DNA of 64,000 nucleotides from Haloarcula pelagica (GCF_030127105.1 NZ_CP126162.1:414762-478761), one strand, 5' to 3'; counted from the stretch's first letter, positions 1 to 8,754 are shown. Notes: generated by a model not told the origin, from the letters alone. A program made the numbers and translations.

Positions 1-159
1 GCCCTGGTAGTTGGGTTCCGTCGGAACGTACGTCTCGTCGCCGTCGTCGTCGGGATCCCCTCGACAGCCGGCGACCGCGGTGCTCCCGACCGCCAGGCTC
101 ACACCCAGCGCGCGGAGGAACGACCGCCGCCCGCCGCCAGCGTTGGTCGTCGGCGCCAC
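1..159 (-). CDS. Halocyanin-like Tat lipoprotein, N-terminal part (runs off the left edge)
   Basis: The visible 53 residues form a twin-arginine lipoprotein signal: Arg11-Arg12-Ser-Phe-Leu, a hydrophobic stretch, then a V-A-G-C lipobox with Cys32. An acidic linker ends in E-P-N-Y-Q-G, the phrase that opens many haloarchaeal halocyanin domains (compare D-Y-G-G-W in the oxidase-linked protein near 9 kb). The copper-binding part lies outside the window, so the halocyanin call is inference. The start is GTG at 157-159, six bases after the stop of the upstream membrane gene, so the two are probably cotranscribed. It would be an externally anchored electron carrier. Confidence 0.6.
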   Translation of the reverse strand, partial: MAPTTNAGGGRRSFLRALGVSLAVGSTAVAGCRGDPDDDGDETYVPTEPNYQG

Positions 160-165
160 GGCGGA

Positions 166-573
166 TTACTGTCTCACCAGCGCATCCTCGTTCAGGAACA
201 GGTACACCAACAGCAGGATCAGCAACACCTGGACCGGCTTGTCGACGAGCGCGATGCTCATGTCCGGCATTCCCTGTGCGGCCCAGAGAACGATCTGGCC
301 CGCAGTGAACGGGATGCCGAGGAGGTACAGGAGCCGACGATAGAGGTTCAACAGGAGCGCGACGATCGCTCCGAAGAAGACGAGGGCGGCGAACAGGAAC
401 GCCGGGAACCCCTGTTCGAGGTACAGGTACAGGTGAATCCCGCCCGTGATCGCCGCGAGGCCGCCCGCGAGCCAGTGCGCCCAGCTCATCCTCCCCGTGT
501 CGAAGCCGACTTCGCCCCGCTCGAAGATGCCGTACCGCTGTGCAATTCCCATCAGTCGTTCGATACGAGCCAC
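166..573 (-). CDS. Four-helix membrane protein, DUF7475-like
   Basis: A protein of about 135 residues with four hydrophobic segments and short loops, matching my memory of the small haloarchaeal DUF7475 membrane family. No catalytic motif is visible and the function is unknown. The longest reading begins at a GTG (571-573); an ATG at 550-552 would give a product seven residues shorter, and the sequence does not decide between them. It sits just upstream of, and on the same strand as, the partial halocyanin-like gene, suggesting a membrane partner in an electron-transfer pair. Confidence 0.6.
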   Translation of the reverse strand: MARIERLMGIAQRYGIFERGEVGFDTGRMSWAHWLAGGLAAITGGIHLYLYLEQGFPAFLFAALVFFGAIVALLLNLYRRLLYLLGIPFTAGQIVLWAAQGMPDMSIALVDKPVQVLLILLLVYLFLNEDALVRQ

Positions 574-641
574 GGACGGACTTTGCTATACGCCACTTAT
601 CGGGCATACGAGCCGCTTATCGTTCCGGTAGGGTCGAACAG

Positions 642-1259
642 TCACAGCCGGCGCAGACCGGCGAAGTACGCGGGCGTCGCTCCCCACCGCCGCTCGAACG
701 CCGTCTCGAACGCGAAGGCCAGTTCCCACTCGCCGGTCGACTCGAACCGGTCACGGAGTTCCGCGGGCGTGATCCCGTAGCTGCTGCGACCGACCTGTCG
801 CGCGTCGCCGAGGACGCAGTAGTAGCCGCCGCGCCGGACGACGCCGCTCAGTTCGTCCACGAGGCGGTCCCGCTCGCGGTCGCCCAGGACGTGCAACATC
901 GCGGAGTCGACGGCGGTCCGGAAGCTGAGTCCCGCGTCCCGGAGCCGCCAGAGGCCGAGCGCGTCGAGGACGAGGAACTGTGCGGGAATCCGTCGCCACC
1001 GCGCCTTCTCGCGGGCCTGCGTGATCGCCAACTGGGAGAGGTCGATCCCCAGCACGTCGTACCCCTGCCGGGCGAGAAACAGTGCGAGTTCGCCGGTGCC
1101 ACAGCCCAGATCCAGGACCGGACTCCGCACGTAGCCGGCCTCGACGAGCGCGACGAACGGCCGCTGGGGGCGGCCGATGTCCCAGTTGGGCACGCCCGTG
1201 TACGCGGCGTCGTAGACGTGCGTCAGCGGGTTCTGTGGCGGTGGGCCGAGCTTACGCAT
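642..1259 (-). CDS. Class I SAM-dependent methyltransferase
   Basis: A 205-residue Rossmann-fold methyltransferase. Motif I is V-L-D-L-G-C-G-T-G at about residues 48-56, the acidic end of strand 2 is seen in G-I-D-L-S, and motif IV-like D-S-A-M-L-H-V-L follows. The family uses S-adenosylmethionine, and the acceptor cannot be read from sequence. The open frame extends upstream to about 1658 but that part is low-complexity and overlaps the universal stress gene, so I chose the ATG at 1257-1259. It appears monocistronic. Haloarchaea carry many such orphan methyltransferases. Confidence 0.8.
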   Translation of the reverse strand: MRKLGPPPQNPLTHVYDAAYTGVPNWDIGRPQRPFVALVEAGYVRSPVLDLGCGTGELALFLARQGYDVLGIDLSQLAITQAREKARWRRIPAQFLVLDALGLWRLRDAGLSFRTAVDSAMLHVLGDRERDRLVDELSGVVRRGGYYCVLGDARQVGRSSYGITPAELRDRFESTGEWELAFAFETAFERRWGATPAYFAGLRRL

Positions 1260-1585
1260 CCGCGGACGGCGCCTCCCGGACGGACATACCCGACAGTTCG
1301 TCCGCTCGTGTCGTAGTAGTTCGTGTCCGACACCGGAGCTTCTGCCGCCCGTTCCGGTATCACCTTTCGTGTCACTCACGTCGCGGACCGCGACCGCCGG
1401 TGCCCTCATGGCCGGCGTGCTCGGGTTGCTCCTGGCCGTCGCTGTTCTCGGCCTCGCACCCGTCGGCCAGTCGCTCGCCGCGGCGCTCCTGAGTCCCCCG
1501 GTGAGGGCGGTGCGGGACCGATACGGGCGGCCGCTGTCCGTCCGGGCGACGTTTATTGTCATCGGCGCTAAACCACTCACGTACC
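1260..1585. promoter_or_regulatory. Intergenic stretch with TATA box for the universal stress gene
   Basis: This 326-base gap separates a leftward methyltransferase from a rightward stress-protein gene and I see no convincing gene in it. A TATA-like TTTATT at 1552-1557 lies about 30 bases before the ATG at 1586, the spacing of a leaderless haloarchaeal promoter. An open frame with a hydrophobic start near 1369 overlaps the stress gene deeply and was rejected. Confidence 0.45.
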
Positions 1586-2449
1586 ATGTTCCGGACGATC
1601 CTGGTCCCGACGGACGGCAGCGCCGGCGCCCGACGGGCGTTCGCTCACGCCGTCGCACTGGCCGAGCGGTACAGGGCCGATGTCCACACGCTCGCGGTCG
1701 ATTCCGCTGACGGCGGCGTCGACACGACGGCGCGGCTCGCGTCGACGGTCGAGGCCGCCGACACCACTGCCGACGTAACCCAGGCGGATCGAACCGGGGT
1801 CGCCCACGAGGAGATCCTGGACTACGCCGAGGCGGTCGGCGCGGACCTGTTGGTGCTTGGCACCCACGGCCGCACTGGCGTGCGCCGGTACCTGCTGGGG
1901 AGCGTCACCGAGAAAGTCGTCCGGCTCTCGGACGTGCCCGTCCTCACTGTCCGGGCCGGCGACGACGCCCGCGTCCGGTTCCCCTACCAGAACGTTCTGG
2001 TGCCGACCGACGGTTCCGAACAGGCGGCGGCCGCGGTCGACCCGGCGACCGACATCGCCGCTACCTGCGAGGCACACCTGCACGCCGTCTCCGTCGTCGA
2101 TACCAGGGCGATGGGGACGGTGACGCGGCCGGATGTCCTCCTCGATCAACTGAAATCGCAGGCCCGGTCGGCCGTCGACGCGGTCGCTCGCGAGGCCTCA
2201 CACGGTGGGGTCGACTCCGTCCGGACCGCCGTCCAGGAGGGACTCCCGTACCGGGCGCTCCTGGCCTACGTCGACGAGTTCGACATCGATCTGGTCGTGA
2301 TGGGGACCCACGGCCGCCGCGGCGTCGACCGGTATCTGCTGGGGAGTGTCACGGAGAAACTCGTCCGGACGGCCCCCGCTCCCGTGCTGTCGGTCCGTGC
2401 TCCGGACGACGCGGCGCAGTCCACGGGGACCTCGGCGACGCCCGAATGA
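1586..2449 (+). CDS. Tandem universal stress protein (two UspA domains)
   Basis: A 287-residue protein made of two UspA folds. Each opens with an I-L-V-P-T-D-G-S-type strand (residues 4-11 and about 136-143). Each ends with the nucleotide-binding pattern G-T-H-G-R-x-G-V-x-R-Y-L-L-G-S-V-T-E. That G-2x-G-9x-G-S/T signature marks ATP-binding Usp proteins, so both halves are predicted to bind ATP. The family works in cytoplasmic stress tolerance and its direct targets are not known. The ATG at 1586 is chosen because the domain starts there and a TATA box lies about 30 bases upstream. Its stop overlaps the next start by four bases. Confidence 0.9.
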   Translation: MFRTILVPTDGSAGARRAFAHAVALAERYRADVHTLAVDSADGGVDTTARLASTVEAADTTADVTQADRTGVAHEEILDYAEAVGADLLVLGTHGRTGVRRYLLGSVTEKVVRLSDVPVLTVRAGDDARVRFPYQNVLVPTDGSEQAAAAVDPATDIAATCEAHLHAVSVVDTRAMGTVTRPDVLLDQLKSQARSAVDAVAREASHGGVDSVRTAVQEGLPYRALLAYVDEFDIDLVVMGTHGRRGVDRYLLGSVTEKLVRTAPAPVLSVRAPDDAAQSTGTSATPE

Positions 2450-3078
2450 ACCGCCGAACCCTCCTTCGATCCGGCCTGGCACCCACACTCCTCGGACTCG
2501 CCGGGTGCGGGGAGGGCTCGGGCACGGCGTCCTTCGAGGAGGGGTTCGAGGACGGCATCGGACAGTGGGCGTCGGCGGCCGCGATCGGTCCGGAGGTCGC
2601 TCTCGACGACTTCGACTGGTCGGCGGCGGTGACCGACGACCGGGCCGCCAGCGGCCAGCGGAGCCTGGAACTGTTCACCGAGGGCGACCACGACGACGGC
2701 ACTGCCTGGGTCGTCCACCCGGTTCGTGTGCCGTCGCCGGGACGGTACCAGGCTACCGTGACAGCGTCGTTCTGGAGTGAGTCGGAGTCGTTCAACACGC
2801 TCCGGAACGCCGTGATGCGGCTCGGTCCCGACCGACCCGAGAGCGAGGCAGACTTTCCAGACCCGGGGGTGAACACGACGGCGCTGGGGACGGTCCCCTA
2901 CGGTGGACTCCGTGAACCGTTGCACCTCTCCGAGGGATGGCGGGAGTATCGCTTCGAGTGGACCACGCCGCCGCTGTCGACCGACACGCTGTACGTCGCT
3001 GCCGGCACGAGCGTCGTCTGGGAGGCCGACGCCACCCATTACCTCGACGACCTGACCGTAGACCTCTCCTCTCGGTGA
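2446..3078 (+). CDS. Tat lipoprotein with a beta-sandwich-like body, unknown function
   Basis: A 210-residue protein beginning with N-R-R-T-L-L-R-S and an L-A-G-C lipobox, so it is predicted to be exported by Tat and lipid-anchored outside. The body (F-E-E-G-F-E-D-G at about 30-37, alternating polar and hydrophobic strands, ending Y-L-D-D-L-T-V) resembles carbohydrate-binding-like jelly rolls. That is a fold impression, not an assignment. The start overlaps the stress gene's stop as ATGA, implying coupled translation. No enzyme motif is visible. Confidence 0.7.
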   Translation: MNRRTLLRSGLAPTLLGLAGCGEGSGTASFEEGFEDGIGQWASAAAIGPEVALDDFDWSAAVTDDRAASGQRSLELFTEGDHDDGTAWVVHPVRVPSPGRYQATVTASFWSESESFNTLRNAVMRLGPDRPESEADFPDPGVNTTALGTVPYGGLREPLHLSEGWREYRFEWTTPPLSTDTLYVAAGTSVVWEADATHYLDDLTVDLSSR

Positions 3079-3184
3079 CCCGGCACGGACGACGACTCCC
3101 GATCTGCGAAATGGTTTGGAAAAATGAAACAACCGGGAAATGAATTATATCTGCCCGTTCCCGAACGCGGTGGTATCTGCTGGT

Positions 3185-3757
3185 TCAACCCAGCAGGAGC
3201 TTGAGCCACGAGTTGTTCTTGACGATCGAGAGTTTCTCGATGTAGCTGTCCAGCCCGAGGATGCGACCGGAGCCGAACGCGCCCAGGCCGAACAGCAACA
3301 CCGCATAGACCATGTGGTCGTCGACGACCCAGCCGTGCGCCACCGGGAGTCCGGCCATCAGCCCGCCCTCCAGCGCCGCGAGCCAGTAGAACAGCATCAT
3401 CACGGCGCCCCAGAACGCGTTGAACCGGACGAACGCGCCCAGCAGGAGGCCAAGCCCGGTCAAGGTCAGCCCGAGCATGTTGAGCCAGTCGATCAACGGC
3501 ATCCCCGCCATCGAGGCGAAGAAGCCGGTCAGCGGGTTCCCCGCCGGGATCGCGTTCTGCAGGAAGCCCGCGGCGGTCCAGTTGTTCGCCGGGTTCCCGT
3601 CGAGATACGTGACAAGCTTCGTGATCCCGCCTTGGAACAGCGTCCAGCCCATCACGATCCGCATGAAGAACAGGGAGTATCCGACCCAGGTCTCCGAGTA
3701 ATCGAACGTGACGCTGCGCCCGAGCATCTCCGACTGTAGAGTCTGTTTGGTGCTCAT
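3185..3757 (-). CDS. DoxX-family membrane protein
   Basis: A 190-residue integral membrane protein with four main hydrophobic segments. The DoxX/DoxD-like phrases are M-R-I-V-M-G-W-T-L-F-Q-G-G-I-T-K near residue 35 and G-L-L-L-G-A-F-V-R-F-N-A in the middle. The C-terminus L-D-S-Y-I-E-K...W-L-K-L-L-L-G is shared with the second DoxX gene at 4.3 kb. DoxX proteins are membrane redox-associated proteins, and DoxD forms part of a thiosulfate:quinone oxidoreductase in Acidianus, but substrate cannot be transferred at this distance. It is preceded by a clear TATA box at 3781-3788. Confidence 0.8.
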   Translation of the reverse strand: MSTKQTLQSEMLGRSVTFDYSETWVGYSLFFMRIVMGWTLFQGGITKLVTYLDGNPANNWTAAGFLQNAIPAGNPLTGFFASMAGMPLIDWLNMLGLTLTGLGLLLGAFVRFNAFWGAVMMLFYWLAALEGGLMAGLPVAHGWVVDDHMVYAVLLFGLGAFGSGRILGLDSYIEKLSIVKNNSWLKLLLG

Positions 3758-3780
3758 GTACTCACGTTGGTCAAATGAAC

Positions 3781-3810
3781 ATATATTTGTTAGGGCAATT
3801 CTTTATATCC
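3781..3810 (-). promoter_or_regulatory. TATA-type promoter of the DoxX gene
   Basis: Read on the minus strand, AAATATAT (3781-3788) lies about 25 bases upstream of the ATG at 3755-3757, typical for a leaderless transcript. A second AT-rich block containing TTTATA (3801-3810) lies farther out and may be a second promoter or a regulator site. Confidence 0.55.
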
Positions 3811-3980
3811 GAGAATACTGACCCCTGAGATGGAACGATCGGGGTCGTAGTCCCGTGGGGCTCGGAACCGGTCCCTGGCAGTCTGACCTTGATCGGTCGG
3901 TTCGGCCGTGTCGACAACACCATCGCTGGTCGGCGTGGGCAGAACGGGGAGAATCAGGACGCGTCTGTGTCCGACACGGT

Positions 3981-4265
3981 TCAGTCGGCCGTGACCTCGC
4001 GGCTGGCCGCGGTCTCTTCGGGGACGGGCGTGGCGAGTTTGTACGCCGCGTAGATGCCCAGGACGGCGATGCCGGCCAGGACGAGTCCGGTCCGGATCGT
4101 GGGGTCGATCATGGGGGTGGCGACGATCTCGCCCGCGTCGTTGGTGATCGGTGCCGCGCCGAAGGGTTTGCCCGCCAGCGTCTCGATCAGTCCCATGACG
4201 ACGACGCCCAGGACGAGCAGTCCGCCGCTCAGTGCCATTGCCGCCTTGTCGATGATGTCAGTCAT
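3981..4265 (-). CDS. Small two-helix membrane protein between DoxX genes
   Basis: A 94-residue protein with two predicted membrane helices (about residues 9-27 and 58-76) separated by an outward loop, and an acidic tail. I recognise no family with certainty; similar short proteins are found beside haloarchaeal DoxX genes. It lies between two leftward DoxX genes and the downstream end of the second, so it is most likely cotranscribed with the gene at 4331-4855 (66-base gap) and could be a subunit of that complex. Confidence 0.65.
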   Translation of the reverse strand: MTDIIDKAAMALSGGLLVLGVVVMGLIETLAGKPFGAAPITNDAGEIVATPMIDPTIRTGLVLAGIAVLGIYAAYKLATPVPEETAASREVTAD

Positions 4266-4330
4266 TGGTGGTCTCCGTTGGTTGGTCGGGGGGTGGTGTT
4301 GGTGTTTGTGTGGTCGTCAGTCGGTGCTGT

Positions 4331-4855
4331 TCAGCCCAGCAGGTATTTGAGCCGGGGGCGCTGTCGGACGAACTCCATCTTCTCGATGATGGCGTCGAGG
4401 CCGTAGTAGCGCCCGGTGCCCAGGACGATCATGGTGACGAACAGCAGGAGTCCCATGAAGTCGCTGTTGACCAGGCCGTGGCCGAAGCCGGCGTTGCCGA
4501 CCCAGAACAGGGTCATGAAGACGACCCCGCCGAAGGCCGCCAGCCGCGTCAGCGCGCCGGCGATCAGCGCCAGCCCGATCAGCGTCTCGAACAGCGGCAC
4601 ACCGGGCGCGATCAGCCACGCCAGGTTGTTGCCCATCCAGACCGGGATCGGCCCGAGTGCCGTACCGGTCATCTGTTGCATGTAGGCCGGCCCGTACGCG
4701 AAGTTCAGGCCGTCCTCGATGAGCTTGGTCACGCCCGCGTGGAAGAACCACCAGCCAGTCAGCACACGCAGCATCGCCAGCCAGTAGGCCGTCCACGGTC
4801 CGTCGAGCTCTAGCTCGAACGCCTCGCCCAGGGGGTTGGTTGCTTGGTAGGACAT
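4331..4855 (-). CDS. DoxX-family membrane protein
   Basis: A 174-residue DoxX-like protein with four hydrophobic helices. It contains M-L-R-V-L-T-G-W-W-F-F-H-A-G-V-T-K near residue 30 and the same closing pattern as the gene at 3.2 kb (L-D-A-I-I-E-K...L-K-Y-L-L-G). The ATG at 4853-4855 is preferred over a start five codons earlier because family members begin near the first conserved residues. With the small membrane protein downstream it probably forms an operon. The shared C-terminal motif suggests the two DoxX proteins are old duplicates. Confidence 0.8.
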   Translation of the reverse strand: MSYQATNPLGEAFELELDGPWTAYWLAMLRVLTGWWFFHAGVTKLIEDGLNFAYGPAYMQQMTGTALGPIPVWMGNNLAWLIAPGVPLFETLIGLALIAGALTRLAAFGGVVFMTLFWVGNAGFGHGLVNSDFMGLLLFVTMIVLGTGRYYGLDAIIEKMEFVRQRPRLKYLLG

Positions 4856-5105
4856 CGGTGGTTCCCTCACATGTACGACTCGTGCCTGAAGTGGGTAATA
4901 AGCGGTACACTGTTCTCATCGGCTGGGAACGACCGAGAGCAGGTCGCTGTGGCGTTCCCAGGCCGTGAGAACACCGGGTCCGTTTGAAGCCGTCTCTCAC
5001 GAAAGACCCAACTAGATGTCACGCTCGTCACCGTCGACCCCACTCTCCCGGCGCGGAGCAGGGGTGGTCGACACCCGATGAACCACCACCGACTCACCCA
5101 ACTCA

Positions 5106-5411
5106 ATGATCCCAACGACTACTTCGACGGTGTTGCTCGTCGTCGTGACCGCGGCGACGCTGGTCGTCGGCGGCAGCATCGCTCACCTGGCGCATCGCGC
5201 GGCACGGCGAACCGATTCGGAACCGCTCAGGCTGTTCAGCTACGGCTTCGGCATCATCGCCGTCGGTGTCGCAGTTAGCGGGCTGGTCTCGCTGGTCACG
5301 ACCTGGACGACCGGTGAGGTGCTTCTTGTCCAGGGCGGGTTCGTTCTGGTCGGGCTTGCCTTCCTCGTTCGCTCGCTGTACGTCGGAACGCCGACCCCGG
5401 ACCACGCGTGA
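5106..5411 (+). CDS. Three-helix membrane protein, DUF7521-like
   Basis: A 101-residue protein with three membrane helices (about 7-28, 43-66, 73-92) joined by short loops, the middle one following H-R-A-A-R-R-T-D. The pattern fits the haloarchaeal DUF7521 group, which has no established role. It converges on the copper ATPase gene, whose stop lies only ten bases away on the other strand. Confidence 0.6.
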   Translation: MIPTTTSTVLLVVVTAATLVVGGSIAHLAHRAARRTDSEPLRLFSYGFGIIAVGVAVSGLVSLVTTWTTGEVLLVQGGFVLVGLAFLVRSLYVGTPTPDHA

Positions 5412-5420
5412 TCGCCCCGT

Positions 5421-7799
5421 TCAATCGGCGTCGGCGGCGACCGCGGCCGTCGGCTCCCGAGGCCGGGACCCGGGCGTGTCCGACCCCGACGACAGCGACC
5501 GGGCGGAGTTCCCGACGACCAGCAGGCTGCTCGCGGCCATCGCCAGCGCGGCGAACAGTGGATTGAGGACTCCCAGCAGCGCGAGCGGGAGCGCGACGGC
5601 GTTGTAACAGAACGCCCACGCGAGGTTCTGGCGGATGCGCGAGCGAGTCGCGGCGGTGAGGGAGAATACCGCCGGGACCTGCCGGAGGTCGTCCGTGGTC
5701 ACGACTGCGTCGGCGGCCTCGGCCGCGAGTTTCGTGCCCGACTCCAACGCGATACCCAGGTCCGCGGTCCCGAGCGCCGGCGCGTCGTTGGTCCCGTCCC
5801 CCACCATGGCGACTGTCCCGCGGGACTGGAGGCGCCCGACGACCTCGGCCTTCGCCTCGGGAGGGACGCCGGCGAACACCTCGTCGACGGCGTCGTGCGT
5901 CCGGAACTGTTCGGCGGCCTCGGGGCTGTCGCCGGTGATGACGACGACCTCGTGGTCGGCGGCCAGCGCGGCGACGACCGATTCCCAGTCGTCCCGCGGG
6001 CGGTCGCCGCCGACGATCGCGTCCCGGGCGCGCCCGTCCCACCCGACGAGCGCGGGGACGTTGGCCTCGGCCCGTGCCTGTTCACACCGTTCCCGGAGGG
6101 CTGGGGAGACGGTCAACCCCTCGTCGACGAGCAGCGACGGCGTGCCGACGACGACGCGCTCCCCGTCGACAGTCGCGCTGACGCCCCGACCGGGGTGTTG
6201 CTCGAACCCGTCGACAGTCGCGGTCGGGGCCGACGCGGCGTCCGTGATCGCCGCCGCGAGCGGGTGGTCGGCGAACTGCTCGACCGCGGCGGCCCGGCGC
6301 ATGGCCGGGTCGTCGGCCCGTTCGAACAGGGTCACGTCGCCCGTCGTCAGCGTCCCGGTCTTGTCGAAGGCGACCACGTCGGCCTCGGTAGCCGTCTCGA
6401 ACACGGCGCCGTCGGTGACGACAACACCGTCGTCGAGCGCCTGTTTCACGCCCGCGGCCGTCGCCAGTGGTGTCGCCAGCCCGAGCGCGCAAGGACAGGA
6501 GACGACCAGCACCGCCAGCCCGGTCAACAGCGCGTCGGTCGGCGCCGCGCCGGCGGCCAGGTGTGCGCCGGTCGCTACGACGGCGAGGACGACCACGAGC
6601 GGGACGAAGACGGCGGCGATCCGGTCGACGAGCCGCTGGACATCCCCTCGGTCGCTCTGGACCTCCCAGAGGAGGTCCGTCAGCCGGTCGACCGTGCTCC
6701 GTGCGTCGGGGCCGACCGAGACGACGAGGCCGCCGTCGGTGACCAGTCCGCCGCCGACCACCTCGTCGCCGGGGGTCTTCCGGACGGGCAGGGACTCCCC
6801 GGTGACCAGCGACTCGTCGACGGCTGCGGTCCCCTCGTGCACCGTCCCGTCGACCGGGACTCGCTCGCCCTCGCCGACGACCACCTCGTCGCCGGGCGCG
6901 AGGTCGTCGAGGCCGACCGTCTCGGTCCCGTCAGTGGTCCGCCGGCGAGCGCTGTCGGCGCGTTGCTCGGTGAGGTCGGTCAGCCGCCCGGCCGCGGCCT
7001 CGCGGACCCGGTCCTGGTAGTAGTCGCCGATCGAGACGGCCAGGACGATGACCGTCGCCACGTCGAAGTACACCTCCGTGTGGCCCACCAGCAGGGCGAG
7101 GACGCTGTAGCCGAAGGCCGTCGTCGCGGCCATCGCCACGAGCAGGTCCATGTTCGGCCGGCCGGCCTGCAGACTGACGTAGGCGCCCCGCAGGATCGGA
7201 AAGCCAGTGTAGCCGACGACCACGGCGGCCATCACGGCGGTGTTCCACAGCAGGTACGCCCCGGCCGGGCCAGTGGGGTCAACGAACAGGAACTCGCTCC
7301 CGAGTCCGAGATAGGCCGGGTAGAGAAAGAGGACGTACCACAGCATCGTCATCATCCCGAAAAAGCCCCCGACCAGCAGCCGGCCTTCGAGTTCGTGGTC
7401 GTCGCCGGCGTCCGTGTCGGCCGGGCCGGCCTCGTAGCCGGTCCCCGCGACGACCGCGGGCAGCTCCGCGGCCGAGAGCCGTTCGGGGTCGTAGCTGAGT
7501 TTCATCGTCCCGGTCGAGTAGCTCGCGGCAGCGCCGGCGACTCCCTCGCGGTCGGTCGCTCGGGCTTCCAGAAACGTCTCGCAGGTCGCACAGTGCATCC
7601 CGTCGACGGAGAGATACGCCGTCTCGCCGTCGACGGCGTCGGGGTCGGCGCCGCTTTCGACATCCTCGACGGACCGGTCTGTGGGCTCGTCCAGCGTCCG
7701 GGCGACTTCCAGACAGCCCCGACAGCAGAACTCGCCGCCGACACCGCTGTCGGTGACGGGCGGATCGGCCGACAGCCCACAGAGTGTACAGTCCGTCAT
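5421..7799 (-). CDS. Copper-type heavy-metal P1B-ATPase
   Basis: A 792-residue metal-transporting P-type ATPase. A Cys-rich N-terminus (Cys4, Cys7, C-C-R-G-C at 25-29) is followed by a heavy-metal-associated domain with G-M-H-C-A-T-C (67-73). Next come membrane helices from about 142, the transport motif S-C-P-C-A-L-G near 434, the phosphorylation motif D-K-T-G-T-L-T near 480 and G-D-G-T-N-D near 700. CPC pumps move monovalent copper across the membrane, and this N-terminal layout resembles CcoI/FixI-type pumps that supply copper to oxidases. The start is the ATG at 7797-7799. It lies four bases after a SafE-like gene and opposite the ba3 oxidase operon, which supports a copper-loading role. 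Confidence 0.93.
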   Translation of the reverse strand: MTDCTLCGLSADPPVTDSGVGGEFCCRGCLEVARTLDEPTDRSVEDVESGADPDAVDGETAYLSVDGMHCATCETFLEARATDREGVAGAAASYSTGTMKLSYDPERLSAAELPAVVAGTGYEAGPADTDAGDDHELEGRLLVGGFFGMMTMLWYVLFLYPAYLGLGSEFLFVDPTGPAGAYLLWNTAVMAAVVVGYTGFPILRGAYVSLQAGRPNMDLLVAMAATTAFGYSVLALLVGHTEVYFDVATVIVLAVSIGDYYQDRVREAAAGRLTDLTEQRADSARRRTTDGTETVGLDDLAPGDEVVVGEGERVPVDGTVHEGTAAVDESLVTGESLPVRKTPGDEVVGGGLVTDGGLVVSVGPDARSTVDRLTDLLWEVQSDRGDVQRLVDRIAAVFVPLVVVLAVVATGAHLAAGAAPTDALLTGLAVLVVSCPCALGLATPLATAAGVKQALDDGVVVTDGAVFETATEADVVAFDKTGTLTTGDVTLFERADDPAMRRAAAVEQFADHPLAAAITDAASAPTATVDGFEQHPGRGVSATVDGERVVVGTPSLLVDEGLTVSPALRERCEQARAEANVPALVGWDGRARDAIVGGDRPRDDWESVVAALAADHEVVVITGDSPEAAEQFRTHDAVDEVFAGVPPEAKAEVVGRLQSRGTVAMVGDGTNDAPALGTADLGIALESGTKLAAEAADAVVTTDDLRQVPAVFSLTAATRSRIRQNLAWAFCYNAVALPLALLGVLNPLFAALAMAASSLLVVGNSARSLSSGSDTPGSRPREPTAAVAADAD

Positions 7800-7803
7800 C
7801 GGC

Positions 7804-8576
7804 TCACATCCACGGCATCGGCAGCGGTGGTTTCGGTAGCGAGACTCCGAAGACGCCCAGCCCGTTCGACAGCGGGACGAGCGCGAGCACCAAGAAGACG
7901 GCTCCGAGGACCCGATGGATCGCGACCCGGCGAGCGGGGGACAGCGACCCGAACGCCGTCCCGTAGGCGAACACCAGCGGGATGGTCCCGAGCCCGAGCG
8001 CCGCGAGCGAGAGCCCACCGGTCACTGCCGATCCGGTGGCGAAGGCGTACAGAAACGCGGGGTACAGCAACGGACACGGGAGCAGCCCGTGCATCGCACC
8101 GAGCGCGACCATCCCGGGGCCGTCGACCCAGGCGTCGACGCGGGCGACCAGTGCCGCCGACACTCGGCGGAAGAGCCCGCCGACGACCGGGACCGACGCC
8201 GCGATGTCGACGGCGTTCCCACGTGTGAGATAACCCAGACCGACCGCGAGGATGGCGAGTCCGACGGCGACGCCGACGACACCGCGGACGGCCGTCCCGA
8301 GCCGGGCCAGGCCGGCCACGTCGAACAGGGCACCGCCGGCGGCCCCAGCGCCGCGCCGACGACTGTGTAGCTGACCGCCCGGCCGACGTTGAACGCGGCC
8401 TGCTGGCGGAGTTCGTGGAGCGACACCGGACCACCGTCGTCCAGCCGCTCGGCGTAGGTCGTCACCAGCGGGCCACACATCCCGAGACAGTGGACGCTCC
8501 CGACGAGGCCGAGGCCGGCGAAGGCGGCGATCCCGACGGTCTCGCCGGCGGTCAGGCCTCCGCTCAGCGGTCCCAT
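7804..8576 (-). pseudogene. SafE/TauE-like urease-accessory-type membrane protein, frameshifted
   Basis: Two frames together encode one 'sulfite exporter TauE/SafE' family protein of about 257 residues. The first (from the ATG at 8574-8576) gives V-G-S-V-H-C-L-G-M-C-G-P-L-V and F-N-V-G-R-A-V-S-Y-T-V-V-G-A-A-L-G. The second continues as G-A-L-F-D-V-A-G-L-A through G-L-L-P-C-P-L-L-Y-P to P-P-L-P-M-P-W-M. The break is at the four C bases 8343-8346; one more base there joins them as A-L-G-A-A-G-G-A-L-F-D. Membrane helices with C-G-P and L-P-C-P motifs are typical of CcoH/SafE proteins next to copper ATPases. The lesion may be an assembly error. Confidence 0.8.
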
Positions 8577-8577
8577 C

Positions 8578-8754
8578 TCAGGCGGGCTGGCCCTCGTGGG
8601 GCGCGGTCATCAGATAGAGGCTCGCGGCGATGATGACGACGCTGACGAGCGACAGCGCGACGATGGTCCGCCCCGTTCCCTGGAGATAGTACGCGACGGG
8701 CGCCAGCCCGAGCAGGGCCAGCACCGTCACGAGTCGCGGACTGGATCCGGACAT
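8578..8754 (-). CDS. 58-residue two-helix membrane protein
   Basis: This short gene opens at the ATG 8752-8754 with M-S-G-S-S-P-R-L and has two hydrophobic helices (about 8-22 and 29-48), ending H-E-G-Q-P-A. Its stop lies one base before the start of the SafE-like gene, so it heads the leftward copper operon. It is read with strong GC3 bias. Its position between copper delivery and the oxidase operon suggests a small oxidase-assembly or oxidase-associated subunit, which is inference. Confidence 0.6.
   Translation of the reverse strand: MSGSSPRLVTVLALLGLAPVAYYLQGTGRTIVALSLVSVVIIAASLYLMTAPHEGQPA

Noticed and set aside
1369..1710. Open frame with a hydrophobic start before the universal stress gene
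   Set aside because: It overlaps the stress gene by more than 120 bases in another frame and loses any haloarchaeal codon pattern there; its start is upstream of the stress-gene TATA box.
3140..3739. Plus-strand frame opposite the first DoxX gene
   Set aside because: Rich in Gln/Glu/Pro/His, the usual shadow of a GC-rich membrane gene on the other strand.
5895..8228. Very long plus-strand frame opposite the copper ATPase
   Set aside because: It is the antisense of a gene with unmistakable CPC, DKTGT and GDGTND motifs.
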